Assembly (NCBI GenBank): GCA_029262355.1
Contig: JAJCZO010000191.1
Location: 1 to 64,000 of the forward strand
Direction: 5' to 3'
From: Deltaproteobacteria bacterium
Lineage (GTDB): Bacteria; Desulfobacterota; Binatia; UBA12015
DNA: 64,000 nucleotides
A model generated the notes under the pieces. That model was not told the DNA's origin. It searched no databases and saw only the letters and a list, made by a program, of their open reading frames with translations. Below, one piece after another: positions 18,808 through 27,694 of this stretch (within the stretch, counting starts at the first letter, position 1; each line of letters opens with the position of its first letter). A program made the translations under genes and the position numbers.

Positions 18808-19578
18808 ATGACCGAACTCACGCCACAAGCAACGAGCTTCGACTACACCGACGCACCCGTTCAGGTCCGCGACGACATCGTCGAAGCTCACGAGCGAGCC
18901 TGGGATCGGCTGCGCCGCCCGGGAAACTGGTGGACCGGGGCGGAGCGCATCGAGATCGCGGCCGAGATCCGAAACGCCCTCGAATGTGATCTTTGCCGCG
19001 AGCGGAAGGCGGCCCTGTCGCCGTTCTCGGTCACTGGCAAGCATCACCACACCGCTCAGCACATCGACGAGGTCGCCGTCGACGCCGTCCACCGCATCGT
19101 CACGGACGCCACGCGCCTCACCGAAGACTGGGTGAGAAAGATCGCGGCAGGCGGACTCACCGACGGACACTATGTCGAGCTGCTCGGCGTGGTCGTCGCT
19201 GTCCTCAGCATCGACGAACTGCACCGCGGGCTCGGCATCGACCTCCCGTCTCTTCCCGAACCCGCCCCAGGGGACCCGACGCAAGAGCGGCCCGCCGGCC
19301 TCGCGTCCGGAACCGCGTGGGTCCCCATGCTGACTCTGCGCGGGGTAAGCAAGGGACCGAACGCGGATCTCTTCAGAGGGCTCCCCGTCGCACCGAACGT
19401 GATCGCCGCGATGAGCCTCGTACCCGACGCGGTCCGCCAACTAGAGGACCTCTCGCACGCGTACTACGTCCCGACGCTTCAGGTCGCGAACCCGAGCTAC
19501 CAGGGACGTGCGCTCGATCGGTCTCAAATCGAGCTGATCGCCGGGAGGGTCTCGGCGTTGAACGAATGCTTCTATTGA
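18808..19578 (+). CDS. AhpD/carboxymuconolactone-decarboxylase-like protein
   Basis: 256 residues from the ATG at 18808 (AAGGAGA ribosome-binding site); the frame also extends upstream to 18718 without support. A C60-D-L-C63 pair in an AhpD-like helix (ERIEIAAEIRNALECDLCRER), followed by GHYVELLGVVVAVLSIDELHRGLGID, matches the alkylhydroperoxidase D-like fold, with His139 in the second helix. The His usually found three residues after the CxxC is missing, so peroxidase activity is uncertain. It is followed after 18 bp by a small gene that resembles the partner protein seen with this family. A peroxiredoxin lies a little further on, which supports a redox role. Confidence 0.65.
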   Translation: MTELTPQATSFDYTDAPVQVRDDIVEAHERAWDRLRRPGNWWTGAERIEIAAEIRNALECDLCRERKAALSPFSVTGKHHHTAQHIDEVAVDAVHRIVTDATRLTEDWVRKIAAGGLTDGHYVELLGVVVAVLSIDELHRGLGIDLPSLPEPAPGDPTQERPAGLASGTAWVPMLTLRGVSKGPNADLFRGLPVAPNVIAAMSLVPDAVRQLEDLSHAYYVPTLQVANPSYQGRALDRSQIELIAGRVSALNECFY

Positions 19579-19596
19579 ACGAGCGCGCACGCCGGC

Positions 19597-20052
19597 ATGC
19601 TCCGTGTGAGCATCCAAGTTCAAGGGAACGACGTCGATCTCAGCGCGATCCGCGACGGGACCGCGAAGGCAACCGAGTCCGGAATCGCGCACGCCGACCT
19701 TCTCCTCGCATTCGCTGAAGCACTCGTCGCCCACGACGAGCCGGAGCTCGCGAAGCTCCGGGGTCCACTCATCGAAACGGTAGGCCCCGACGGGTTTCTC
19801 GAAGCCGCCACCGTCGCGGCAAATTTTCAACGAATGGTCCGCATCGCAGACTCGACCGGGATCCCACAGGACGCACCGGTCATGGCGCTGGCCGGGGATG
19901 TGATCGACGACCTCGGCCTACGCAGCTTCCCGTCCGCGAACAACACCCCTGCGGTGGGTCTACTCCAGCGAATCCTGGGCCGCGTGTTCAGGCCGTTCGC
20001 AGCGAGATTGATGACGGCGGCCGCGAACCGTATGGCGGCCGGGTCCAAGTAG
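19597..20052 (+). CDS. Small AhpD-associated hypothetical protein
   Basis: 151 residues, mostly helical, no signal peptide. The stretch GPDGFLEAATVAANFQRMVRIADSTGIPQD is like segments found in carboxymuconolactone-decarboxylase-type proteins of actinobacteria and related groups (recalled similarity, not searched). It begins 18 bp after the AhpD-like stop and is probably co-transcribed and functionally paired with it. It has no cysteines, so it cannot itself be a thiol peroxidase. Function unknown. Confidence 0.65.
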   Translation: MLRVSIQVQGNDVDLSAIRDGTAKATESGIAHADLLLAFAEALVAHDEPELAKLRGPLIETVGPDGFLEAATVAANFQRMVRIADSTGIPQDAPVMALAGDVIDDLGLRSFPSANNTPAVGLLQRILGRVFRPFAARLMTAAANRMAAGSK

Positions 20053-20166
20053 AGCCTGCTTGAGAGGCCCCGCCCCCTCCGATAGCAACCTCACGACGGG
20101 CCGCGCGATTCGCCGACCCGGGTGGAACACATCCCGTGGCTCCGGCCACACTAAAGTGAGGAATTG

Positions 20167-20649
20167 ATGGCAATCAACGAAGGCGACTCGCTCCCGTCCG
20201 TCGTGCTGACCGAAATGGTCGAAGGCGCGCCCACTCCGACCCCTCTGGGGGATCTGACCAAAGGCAAGAAAGTTGTCCTTTTCGCCGTCCCGGGCGCATT
20301 CACGCCGACGTGCTCGGCCAAGCATCTGCCGGGTTTCGTCGAGCAGGCTGGCAACATCAAGAGCAAGGGTGTCGACGAGATCGTCTGCCTCTCGGTCAAC
20401 GACGTCTTCGTGATGGATGCCTGGGGCAAGGCGCAGAGCGCCGGCGGGAAGGTTCGGATGCTGGCCGATGGCAACGGCGAGCTCGCCGCTGCGCTCGGGC
20501 TACAGATGGACGGCAGCAAGTTCGGCATGGGCCAGCGCTCGCAGCGCTACGCCATGATCGTGAACGACGGCAAGCTAGAGAAGCTGCTCGTCGAGCAGGG
20601 CCCCGGCCTCGACGCGTCGAGTGCGGAGTCGGTGCTCGGCAATCTGTAG
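20167..20649 (+). CDS. Peroxiredoxin, Prx5/AhpE-like thioredoxin fold
   Basis: 160 residues from the ATG at 20167, preceded by GAGGA at good spacing; an in-frame TTG one codon earlier is not needed. The peroxidatic Cys49 is in PGAFTPTCSAKHLPGF, the Prx5 signature, and C74 is in EIVCLSVNDVFVMDAW, a second cysteine common in this family. The catalytic Arg is likely within GMGQRSQRYAMI. It reduces H2O2 and alkyl hydroperoxides using thioredoxin or glutathione/glutaredoxin. A strong hairpin follows at 20673-20709, so it is probably monocistronic. Confidence 0.93.
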   Translation: MAINEGDSLPSVVLTEMVEGAPTPTPLGDLTKGKKVVLFAVPGAFTPTCSAKHLPGFVEQAGNIKSKGVDEIVCLSVNDVFVMDAWGKAQSAGGKVRMLADGNGELAAALGLQMDGSKFGMGQRSQRYAMIVNDGKLEKLLVEQGPGLDASSAESVLGNL

Positions 20650-20672
20650 TCGTTTCCCAACCCACGAGTGCC

Positions 20673-20709
20673 AGAAACGGCGGTGTCCCCGAAGGACGCC
20701 GCCGTTTCT
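20673..20709 (+). terminator. Long-stem hairpin after the peroxiredoxin gene
   Basis: Two 16-nt arms (20673-20688 and 20694-20709) pair with one G-T wobble around the loop CCGAA. The stem is very stable but lacks a U-tract. It begins 23 nt after the peroxiredoxin stop and 51 nt before the next gene, consistent with termination or mRNA 3'-end protection. Confidence 0.65.
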
Positions 20710-20759
20710 CGTTCAGCGAGCCCTTTACAGCACGACCGCAGCTGTTGTTTACGTGGATC

Positions 20760-21896
20760 GTGAACGCTCGGCTGAAGTCCGCTCACCAGACCTGGCTCGA
20801 CGCACAGAAGCAGGTCGTGGCGGTCGTCGAGGCGGCCCACCAACCCGGCTCCCCCACGGACTTCGCCGAAGGCTACCGCTGGGCAACCCGCCTCGCCTCG
20901 GTCGCGCTCGAATGGGTGGTCGAGAAGAACGATCCGAGCCACCCGGTGATGTTCCTGCAACAGGACGCCTACAAGAAGTTCATCGTCGACAATCCCGACG
21001 TGAGCTATCACTTCTGTGTCCTCGACGATTCTGAGAGCTATCGCCTGTACGGCAATCGAGGCGATGCTCCCTACGTCGGGCTGACCTTTGGAAGCGACAT
21101 CTTCCATTGGGGCCAAGGGGGGAGCCCGGGCGGAACTCTGTCGCAATCGAACCTCGACGACTTCGAGATCGATGACACCGGCGACTTCGAGATCGTCATC
21201 AGTCGCGACGAGCACGACGGCAACTGGATCGAGATGGTTCCCGAGATCCAACACCTCGCCGTCCGCGAGACCTTCTTCGACAAGAAAGCCCAGCGTGGCG
21301 CGATTCTGCACGTGGAACGACTCGGCGATCCCATCGCGCCCCCCCGACTCACCCCCGACGGTTTCGCGGACAAGCTCGAGCTCGCAGGCAGCTTCATGGT
21401 CTTCGTCGCACAGACGTGCGTCGCGATGTACGCCGGCTCTGAGAAGAATACGAACCGCATCACCGGCGCCCCAGGGCAAGCACACGTCGACGCGAAAGAC
21501 GACCAAGTCGACACCCACTGCAGCACCGAGATGCTGTACATGGGTGGCCGCTGGAAGATCGACGACGATCACGCCCTGATCGTCACCGTCAAGAACCCAC
21601 CGGTCGGGTTCACCTACTGGGGCCTCGTCCTCGTGAATCCGTGGGCAGAGTCGTACGACTACCGCTACGCCCCCACGTGCACGAACAACCACCGGGCGAC
21701 CGCGAGCCCCGACGGCGATTGGCGCCTCGTGATCGCCGCGAGCAATCCCGGGGTGCCGAACTGGCTCGACACGGGCGGACGCTTCGAAGGGCAGATGCTT
21801 CTTCGCTGGGTCTTGGCCCCGAACAGTACGCAGAATCCCGATTGCGAGCTCGTGCCGTTACCCCAGCTCGCATCGCTGCTCGGGGGCGAGGTGTAG
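20760..21896 (+). CDS. DUF1214-family protein
   Basis: About 378 residues from a GTG at 20760; upstream in-frame codons read through the terminator hairpin and are rejected, but the start is not certain. No signal peptide or membrane segment is seen. The C-terminal part (HALIVTVKNPPVGFTYWGLVLVNPWAESYDY, then NHRATASPDGDWRLVIAASNPGVPNWLDT) resembles DUF1214 proteins of mycobacteria and other lipid degraders, often encoded near SDRs, P450s or sulfotransferases. The molecular function is unknown. It stands alone between the peroxiredoxin hairpin and a 162-bp gap. Confidence 0.68.
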   Translation: MNARLKSAHQTWLDAQKQVVAVVEAAHQPGSPTDFAEGYRWATRLASVALEWVVEKNDPSHPVMFLQQDAYKKFIVDNPDVSYHFCVLDDSESYRLYGNRGDAPYVGLTFGSDIFHWGQGGSPGGTLSQSNLDDFEIDDTGDFEIVISRDEHDGNWIEMVPEIQHLAVRETFFDKKAQRGAILHVERLGDPIAPPRLTPDGFADKLELAGSFMVFVAQTCVAMYAGSEKNTNRITGAPGQAHVDAKDDQVDTHCSTEMLYMGGRWKIDDDHALIVTVKNPPVGFTYWGLVLVNPWAESYDYRYAPTCTNNHRATASPDGDWRLVIAASNPGVPNWLDTGGRFEGQMLLRWVLAPNSTQNPDCELVPLPQLASLLGGEV

Positions 21897-21956
21897 ACCG
21901 GGCCGAGGCCAAGCCGAAGGCAATGTTACCAGGTACTCATCTCCCGAATTACGACA

Positions 21957-21985
21957 TTGTAGTCGGCGCACCGACCTGCAAGAAT
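21957..21985 (+). promoter_or_regulatory. Weak promoter with internal palindrome, upstream of the Cys-rich protein
   Basis: TTGTAG (21957-21962) is followed after 17 bp by AAGAAT. Between and overlapping them is the inverted repeat GTCGG-CGCA-CCGAC (21962-21975). The region is visibly more AT-rich than its surroundings and is 74 bp upstream of the ATG at 22059. It is supported only by motif resemblance. Confidence 0.25.
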
Positions 21986-22058
21986 ACTGAGTGCTCTAAT
22001 CCCTTGATCTAGGCTGGTCACTACACCGGCACGACCCCACCCCTTGGAGGCACCCTGC

Positions 22059-25000
22059 ATGAAACCCCTACCCGCCCAGCCGGGCCGGCCCCTCGCGGTC
22101 ATCGCATTCGCCATAGTGGCCCTCATGCCCGCGACGGCGCTGGCCCAGTCGCGCAATGCGGACCACTACATTCTCGTGGCGAATGAGTCGGCGCACATCG
22201 CCTCCGGCGCCACGCTGAACGGCAGCCTGGCCGTCAATAGCGTCAGGGGCAAAGCCAAGATCGGGCTCGACGCAACCGTGTCCGACGGCAACGACGTCGT
22301 CGCCAACAAGGTGAAGATCGGCGGCTCCGCGCGGGTCTACAACGTTTACGCCAACACGTTGAAGTTCAAGCCGGCTCAAACCGCGGTGGGCGGCTCCTTG
22401 ATCACGCCGGTCCCGGCACCGATCTTCGCCACAGAGCCACTCCTCGTTCCGGACCCGTTCGAACCCGCGAACTTCCCACCGAGCTTTCCGATCACGTGCG
22501 GTACGAACGACGTCCTCGTCACGAACGGCCAGACCGCCACCCTCGCCCCGGGCAACTACTTCCAGGTGCGCGTCAACCGCGGCGGCACGCTGATGATGCC
22601 GGCCGGCACCTACAACGTCTGCCGTTGGATCATCGACGGCAACGTCGAGATCGAGGGGGCCGTGGAACTCAACGCCCGCGACATCCTCTCGATAGGTGCT
22701 GAATCCATCATGGCGCCTATCGGAGTGGGTCTCACCGCGAACGACGTCACGATCAACTTCGAAGGAAGGAAGACATTCCGAGTGGGGGAAGGCTCCACGC
22801 TCAGCGCGCGAATCTTCGCACCGAACGCGAACATGAAGATCCGCAGACGAGCGGTCGTCACGGGTCAGATCATTGCTCGCCGAATCGGATGCAGCAGTCG
22901 CTTCGTGTTCTCGCCCGTGGCCGGTTCGATTGGCTGCGGCAATGGAATGCTCGAGCTGAGCGAAACCTGCGACCCGCCCGGCGGCCCCCAACCCCCGAAC
23001 CAGAACCTCTGTCGCAACGACTGCAGGTTCTGCGGCGACGGCCTCGTGCACCTCGGCGAAGAGTGCGACGACGCCAACTCCAACCCCAACGACTCGTGCA
23101 GCAACAACTGCACGGCGACATCGCCTCCGAGCTGTGGCGACGGCAGCGTCGATCCGGGCGAATTCTGTGACCCGCCGGGATCGGACCCGGGCCTCCCAGG
23201 TGGATCGCTCTGCCGCGTCGATTGTACGTACTGCGGCGACAGCTCCGTCAATGGCTCCGAGCAATGCGACGACGGCAATCTCGACGACGACGACGGGTGC
23301 AAGAACGACTGCACGCTGCCGCCTCCGCCATCGTGCGGCAATGGAAACGTCGATCCGGGCGAAACGTGCGAGCTACCGGGAGATCCGCAAGCTCCGAACC
23401 AAAATGAGTGCCGCGGCGACTGCACGTACTGTGGCGACACGGTCGCGGACGCTGGCGAGGAGTGCGATGACGGCAACGCAGAGGACAGCGACTCCTGCCG
23501 GAACGATTGCACTCTGGGCACGCCACCGACCTGCGGGAACGGCTCGCTCGACCCGATGGAGACATGCGACCCGCCGGGTACCGATCCCGCTCCCGCGGGA
23601 GGAAACCTGTGCCGGACGAATTGCACCTACTGCGGCGATGCTGCCGTCCAGGCCGGCGAAGAATGTGACGACGGAAACACCGACGACGGGGATACATGCG
23701 CGAACGACTGCACGCTCAACCAACCCCTGTCCTGCGGTGACGGCTTCGTCGGGGCCGGCGAAACCTGCGACCCCCCGGGAAGTGACCCGGGCTCGCCTAC
23801 GGGGAATCTCTGTCGCCCGACCTGTACCTACTGTGGCGACGCAGCGATCAACGATGGCGAGCAATGCGATGACGGCAACGGCGATGACAACGACGGCTGC
23901 CGGAACGACTGCACGCTCGGCCAAACTCCGATCTGCGGCGATGGCAGCCTGAACGTCGTGGGCGAATCCTGCGACCCGCCGGGCACCGATCCAGGCTTGC
24001 CCGGTGGCAACCTGTGCCGCGGCGATTGCACCTACTGCGGCGACGACACGATCGACAACGGGAACGGCGAGCAGTGCGACGACGGCAACCTCGATGACGA
24101 CGATGCCTGTCGGAACGACTGCACGATCCCCGCACCCGATGCGTGTACGATCGACGTCGAGAAGACCGCGAACCTCATGACCGTCACGACAGACGACCCG
24201 CCCCCCCACTGTGAGGGCGACGTAAGTGGCATCGTGTTCCGGTACGCCGGCGGCGGGTGCAACGCGACGACGAATGGCCAGGGCGGCAAGTTGACCTGCG
24301 TTGGTGATGCCGGCGCGACCGAGCCCGTTCGCATCGTGATCACTGACAAGAAGAGCTCCGGGATCGTGTATGGAGACACCGCGGGCGTCGTCCTCGGCGC
24401 GAACGCCGCGGGCACCGCATCCGCGGCGGGTCGCGCCTCCTTCAAGGGCGATACCCACGCCCAGATCCTCGACGGCGGCGGCGCCGTGCTCGAGGACATC
24501 TTCTTCCACACATCCTGTTCCAAGCCGATCAACCTCGGCGACCACTTCGGCAGCCTCGAGGTCGTGGGACTCACGACGTCCACCAATGGCGAACAGGTGC
24601 TCGGCGGCGCGGTGACCTACGAGTACGAAGTGTCCAACGTCGGCACCTTGCCCCTTTCCGGCGTCTCGGTGATCGACGACAAGCTAGGTGAGGTCTCAGG
24701 CTCACCGATCGTGAGCATCGGCGTCGGATCGAGCGTAACTCTTTCCGCAACGGTCATCATCAGCGAGACCACCACCAACGTGGTCTCGGTGTCGGGCGAC
24801 AACGGAGCCGGGTCCACGTGTCAGGACACAGACTCCGTCACGGTCGAGCTCGTAGATCCCCCTGTCCAGCCGGCAGCATGCGAGGCAGGTAAGGCGCTGG
24901 CCGGCATCACTTTCCGTTATGCCGGCGAGGGGTGCATTGCTGGTAACCACTCGCAGGCCATGAAGGCCACGTGCGAGGGCGGCGCTCACTTCCAGGCCCC

Positions 25001-25259
25001 CGTGCGCATCCGCGTGCAGGACGACAAGGACGCCGAACTCGTCTACGCGGACCAACTCGACGTGAATCTCGGCGGAGCGGTCAACGCAACGGCGACAAAT
25101 GCCGGAAGGCCGACGATGAAGGCTCAGATCGATGTCCTGATCTTCAGCCAAGGCGGCGCCATCATCGAAGAAGTCTCGCTCCATGTCTCGTGCTCCGTGC
25201 CGCTGGCGGTCGGCGACCACTTCGGCAGCCTAGAGGTGATCGGCCTCGACCTACGCTGA
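22059..25259 (+). CDS. Large secreted protein with six double-Cys-rich (DUF4215-type) modules
   Basis: 1066 residues from the ATG at 22059 (TTGGAGG ribosome-binding site). Domain order: signal peptide to about residue 30 (ending ALAQS); a beta-solenoid-like region (about 35-290, many short GxxV/I strands); six tandem ~65-residue modules at about 293-695, each of the form CG(D/N)G..D.GE.CDPPG....CR.DCTYCGD......E.CDDGN.DD.D.C.NDCT; a ~120-residue domain (about 718-838); an immunoglobulin-like CARDB/DUF11 segment (about 845-935); then a second copy of the ~120-residue domain (941-1066). Both copies end in GDHFGSLEV(V/I)GL. The Cys-rich modules are calcium- and disulfide-stabilised repeats common in Myxococcota and Binatota surface proteins. 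No C-terminal sorting signal is seen. Probably a surface or matrix protein. Confidence 0.9.
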   Translation: MKPLPAQPGRPLAVIAFAIVALMPATALAQSRNADHYILVANESAHIASGATLNGSLAVNSVRGKAKIGLDATVSDGNDVVANKVKIGGSARVYNVYANTLKFKPAQTAVGGSLITPVPAPIFATEPLLVPDPFEPANFPPSFPITCGTNDVLVTNGQTATLAPGNYFQVRVNRGGTLMMPAGTYNVCRWIIDGNVEIEGAVELNARDILSIGAESIMAPIGVGLTANDVTINFEGRKTFRVGEGSTLSARIFAPNANMKIRRRAVVTGQIIARRIGCSSRFVFSPVAGSIGCGNGMLELSETCDPPGGPQPPNQNLCRNDCRFCGDGLVHLGEECDDANSNPNDSCSNNCTATSPPSCGDGSVDPGEFCDPPGSDPGLPGGSLCRVDCTYCGDSSVNGSEQCDDGNLDDDDGCKNDCTLPPPPSCGNGNVDPGETCELPGDPQAPNQNECRGDCTYCGDTVADAGEECDDGNAEDSDSCRNDCTLGTPPTCGNGSLDPMETCDPPGTDPAPAGGNLCRTNCTYCGDAAVQAGEECDDGNTDDGDTCANDCTLNQPLSCGDGFVGAGETCDPPGSDPGSPTGNLCRPTCTYCGDAAINDGEQCDDGNGDDNDGCRNDCTLGQTPICGDGSLNVVGESCDPPGTDPGLPGGNLCRGDCTYCGDDTIDNGNGEQCDDGNLDDDDACRNDCTIPAPDACTIDVEKTANLMTVTTDDPPPHCEGDVSGIVFRYAGGGCNATTNGQGGKLTCVGDAGATEPVRIVITDKKSSGIVYGDTAGVVLGANAAGTASAAGRASFKGDTHAQILDGGGAVLEDIFFHTSCSKPINLGDHFGSLEVVGLTTSTNGEQVLGGAVTYEYEVSNVGTLPLSGVSVIDDKLGEVSGSPIVSIGVGSSVTLSATVIISETTTNVVSVSGDNGAGSTCQDTDSVTVELVDPPVQPAACEAGKALAGITFRYAGEGCIAGNHSQAMKATCEGGAHFQAPVRIRVQDDKDAELVYADQLDVNLGGAVNATATNAGRPTMKAQIDVLIFSQGGAIIEEVSLHVSCSVPLAVGDHFGSLEVIGLDLR
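22935..24150 (+). repeat. Six in-frame tandem repeats (~200 bp each) inside the Cys-rich gene
   Basis: Six modules of 65-70 codons follow each other without insertion, each starting with CG(D/N)G and ending NDCT or NNCT. Modules 2, 5 and 6 share CDPPG(S/T)DPG, while modules 1 and 3 share PQ(P/A)PNQN, suggesting more than one round of duplication. The DNA is diverged enough that the repeats look old rather than freshly amplified. Confidence 0.85.
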
Positions 25260-25264
25260 GGCAC

Positions 25265-25301
25265 CGCGGCGGCGGCGGGAAATTCCCGCCCGCCGCCGTG
25301 G
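25265..25301 (+). terminator. GC-rich hairpin after the Cys-rich gene
   Basis: A GC-rich arm ending GGCGGGAA pairs with TTCCCGCC-led sequence through about 14 bp with a single-base bulge. It begins a few bases after the stop at 25259. No U-tract follows. Confidence 0.5.
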
Positions 25302-25356
25302 ACGCGCTCCCATCGCCCCAGTGGATGGACCCCGCATCGCGCGGTAAGCTCATGCC

Positions 25357-25809
25357 GTGTCCAGTAGTGCGCGCGAGATCGAGAATCTCCTCTACGTTTA
25401 CGCGGAACGCATCGACGCAGGCGACTTCGAAGGCGTCGCCGACCTGTTTCGCCACGGCCGTATCCTCCCCTCCCCCGACGCGTCGCGGGAAGTCTCCTTC
25501 GAAGGGCGGGACCAGGTGCTCGCCATGTACCAAGCCGCAACGCGGCGCTACGACGACGGTACACCACGCACCCGTCACGTGACGACGAACGCGATCGTCG
25601 AAGCGGACGAGTCCGCCGGAACGGGCACCGCGCGGAGCTACTACACGGTCCTACAGCAGACCGACGGACTCGCCCTCCAGCCGATCATCTGTGGCCACTA
25701 CCACGACACGTTCCAGCGGATCGACGGGCGCTGGTGGTTCGAGACACGGACGATGTTCATCGACCTGGTCGGCGACCTGAGTCACCACCTCCTCTACGAC
25801 TTGGGCTGA
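25357..25809 (+). CDS. SnoaL-like / NTF2-fold protein
   Basis: 150 residues from a GTG start at 25357. The sequence follows the SnoaL_4 pattern: IENLLYVYAERIDAGDFEGVADLFRHG at the start, FEGRDQVLAMYQAATRRYDDGTPRTRHVTTNAIVEAD in the middle, and GHYHDTFQRIDGRWWFETRTMFIDLVGD at the end. This alpha+beta barrel is found in small isomerases, dehydratases, polyketide cyclases and dioxygenase beta subunits. No catalytic role can be assigned. It is flanked by two exported-protein genes but is itself cytosolic, with no signal peptide. Confidence 0.82.
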   Translation: MSSSAREIENLLYVYAERIDAGDFEGVADLFRHGRILPSPDASREVSFEGRDQVLAMYQAATRRYDDGTPRTRHVTTNAIVEADESAGTGTARSYYTVLQQTDGLALQPIICGHYHDTFQRIDGRWWFETRTMFIDLVGDLSHHLLYDLG

Positions 25810-25886
25810 CGCACCATCGCGGGAGAATACGCCCTTGCCGAGCGGGGGGCGTGAGTGGTGTAACGGGGAACCCATTGGAGGTCCTC

Positions 25887-27503
25887 ATGCTCGCCCGCCC
25901 TCTCCCCCGAATCATGCTCGCGAACTGCGCACTCGCGTACGCGCTCGCCACACCCCTGCCGGCGGCAGCGCTGTCGACCGAAGCCACGTGCCTCGTCAAG
26001 ATGAACAGCGCTGGGGCGAAGGTTGCGAAGGCGCAGGACGGCGAGACACGCCGGTGCCTCAAGGCCCGAGCCACGGGCAAACTAGACGCGGCCGCAGCGA
26101 GCGCGTGCGTGCTCGCCGACGGGAAGGGACGCGTCGCAAAAGCCCGCGCGAAGGCGAGCGGCCTCGAGGCCTCGAAGTGCACGAGCGTGCCAACCTTCGG
26201 ATTCTCGGGCGCGGCGTCGACCAGCCTCGCGGGCGAAACGGAACAACTGGGCATCGCACACGAGATCTTCGGACCCGACCTCGGCGCAACCGCGATCCTC
26301 CGCTCGACGGACTCGTCAGGCGCCGCCTGTCAGGCGGCCGTGTTGAAGGCGACCGGGAAGATCGTCGGCCAAGAGCTGAAGCTGTTCTCCGCGTGCATGA
26401 AGGACGGCCTGCAGGACGGAACGATCAGCGACACGGCCTCTCTGACCACGTGCCTCACCACGGTAGCGGCCGACGCAAAGGGCAGGATCGCGAAGGCGCG
26501 AGCCGGCGTGGCGAAGGCGCTCGACAAGAAGTGCGCCGACGTCGACCTCGACGCGACCCTACCCGGATCGTGCGCCGGCTCCGGCGACTTCTCGGGATGC
26601 CTCGCCGAGCGCGCCGACTGTCGCTCCTGCCTCTTGTTGTCGGAGATGGACGTGCTCGGTGCGGACTGCGACCTGTTCGACGACGGCGCCGCGAACCTGA
26701 GCTGCATTCGCTGCAACGGAGCCGCGTCGCTCTGTGATCGCCCCTTCGACGAGGTCGTTTACCCAACGTCACACAACGCAATGTCGAACGGCGCGGAAGC
26801 TTGGCTCGCGCCGAACCAGCAAGTCACGGTGCCGGACCAGCTCGACGCCGGAATTCGCTCACTCATGCTCGACACATGGTACTGGGACGGCGACATCGTG
26901 CTCTGCCACGGGGGCGAAGTCGTACCGGGGCTCGGGTGCGACCTCACAGGCCAGAAGCCCCTCGACATCGGCCTGGCGGAGCTCACCACGTACCTCGACA
27001 CCCATCCGCACGAAGTTCTGTCGATCATTTTCGAAAGCTACATCTCCGAAGCCGACACCCTGGCCGAGTTCACCGCGAGCGGGCTGATCGCCTACGTGCA
27101 CGTGCAGCCGGTCGCCGCGCCGTGGCCGACGCTACGTGCCTTGATCGCCGCCAACAAGCGCGTGGTCGTCTTTACCGACGACTCCGGAGCGTCCCTGCCC
27201 TGGCATCACTACGTGTGGTCCCACGCGTGGGAAACACACTTCTCCTACCGGGCCCCCGGCGACTTCTCGTGCGCGCCGAACCGCGGCTCGACCGCCAACA
27301 AGCTGTTCATCCTGAACCACTTCCTGACGAACCCCTTCGCCTCGCCCGCGCTCGCCCAGATGGTGAACCACAACCCGCTCTTCATCGACCGGGCCGAGCA
27401 GTGCCAGAGCGAGTCCGCTGACCTGCCGAACTTCGTAACGGTCGACTTCGAGAACATCGGCGACGCGTACGACGTCGTGCGGAGCCTGAACCGGCTGCCC
27501 TGA
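25887..27503 (+). CDS. Exported PLC-fold phosphodiesterase with Cys/Lys-rich helical N-terminal region
   Basis: 538 residues from the ATG at 25887 (GGAGG ribosome-binding site). After the signal peptide (to about residue 30) comes ~230 residues of alanine/lysine-rich helices with regularly spaced cysteines. In this region units of the form C...K...AKA(K)xxxRxxxC recur three to four times. The C-terminal ~245 residues match the phosphatidylinositol-specific phospholipase C X-domain fold: VYPTSHNAMSN with His296, DQLDAGIRSLMLDTWYW, LCHGG with His341, then THPHEVLSIIFES. Both catalytic histidines are therefore present. It may cleave a phosphodiester in a lipid or surface polymer. Similar N-terminal helices occur in many secreted proteins of uncultured deltaproteobacterial lineages (recalled). 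Confidence 0.82.
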   Translation: MLARPLPRIMLANCALAYALATPLPAAALSTEATCLVKMNSAGAKVAKAQDGETRRCLKARATGKLDAAAASACVLADGKGRVAKARAKASGLEASKCTSVPTFGFSGAASTSLAGETEQLGIAHEIFGPDLGATAILRSTDSSGAACQAAVLKATGKIVGQELKLFSACMKDGLQDGTISDTASLTTCLTTVAADAKGRIAKARAGVAKALDKKCADVDLDATLPGSCAGSGDFSGCLAERADCRSCLLLSEMDVLGADCDLFDDGAANLSCIRCNGAASLCDRPFDEVVYPTSHNAMSNGAEAWLAPNQQVTVPDQLDAGIRSLMLDTWYWDGDIVLCHGGEVVPGLGCDLTGQKPLDIGLAELTTYLDTHPHEVLSIIFESYISEADTLAEFTASGLIAYVHVQPVAAPWPTLRALIAANKRVVVFTDDSGASLPWHHYVWSHAWETHFSYRAPGDFSCAPNRGSTANKLFILNHFLTNPFASPALAQMVNHNPLFIDRAEQCQSESADLPNFVTVDFENIGDAYDVVRSLNRLP

Positions 27504-27694
27504 CGTACGCTCCTTGCCGCGAACCGGCCACCGCAATGACCGAAATGCTCGAGAAGGTGGGCGACGGCGTGCAGCGACAAGCGGCTACGGTCGCCGCGCC
27601 GACCAGGCACATGGTCGCACTCCGGGCCCGGCCGGCGCCCTGGCGCGAAACGCGCAGAACGCCGGAGCCCGGATTGTACGGAAAGCGTCCCGGC

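Noticed and set aside
17281-19440. 719-codon minus-strand frame across the MBOAT and AhpD-like genes
   Set aside because: It overlaps genes with clear motifs on both strands and shows no domain or signal.
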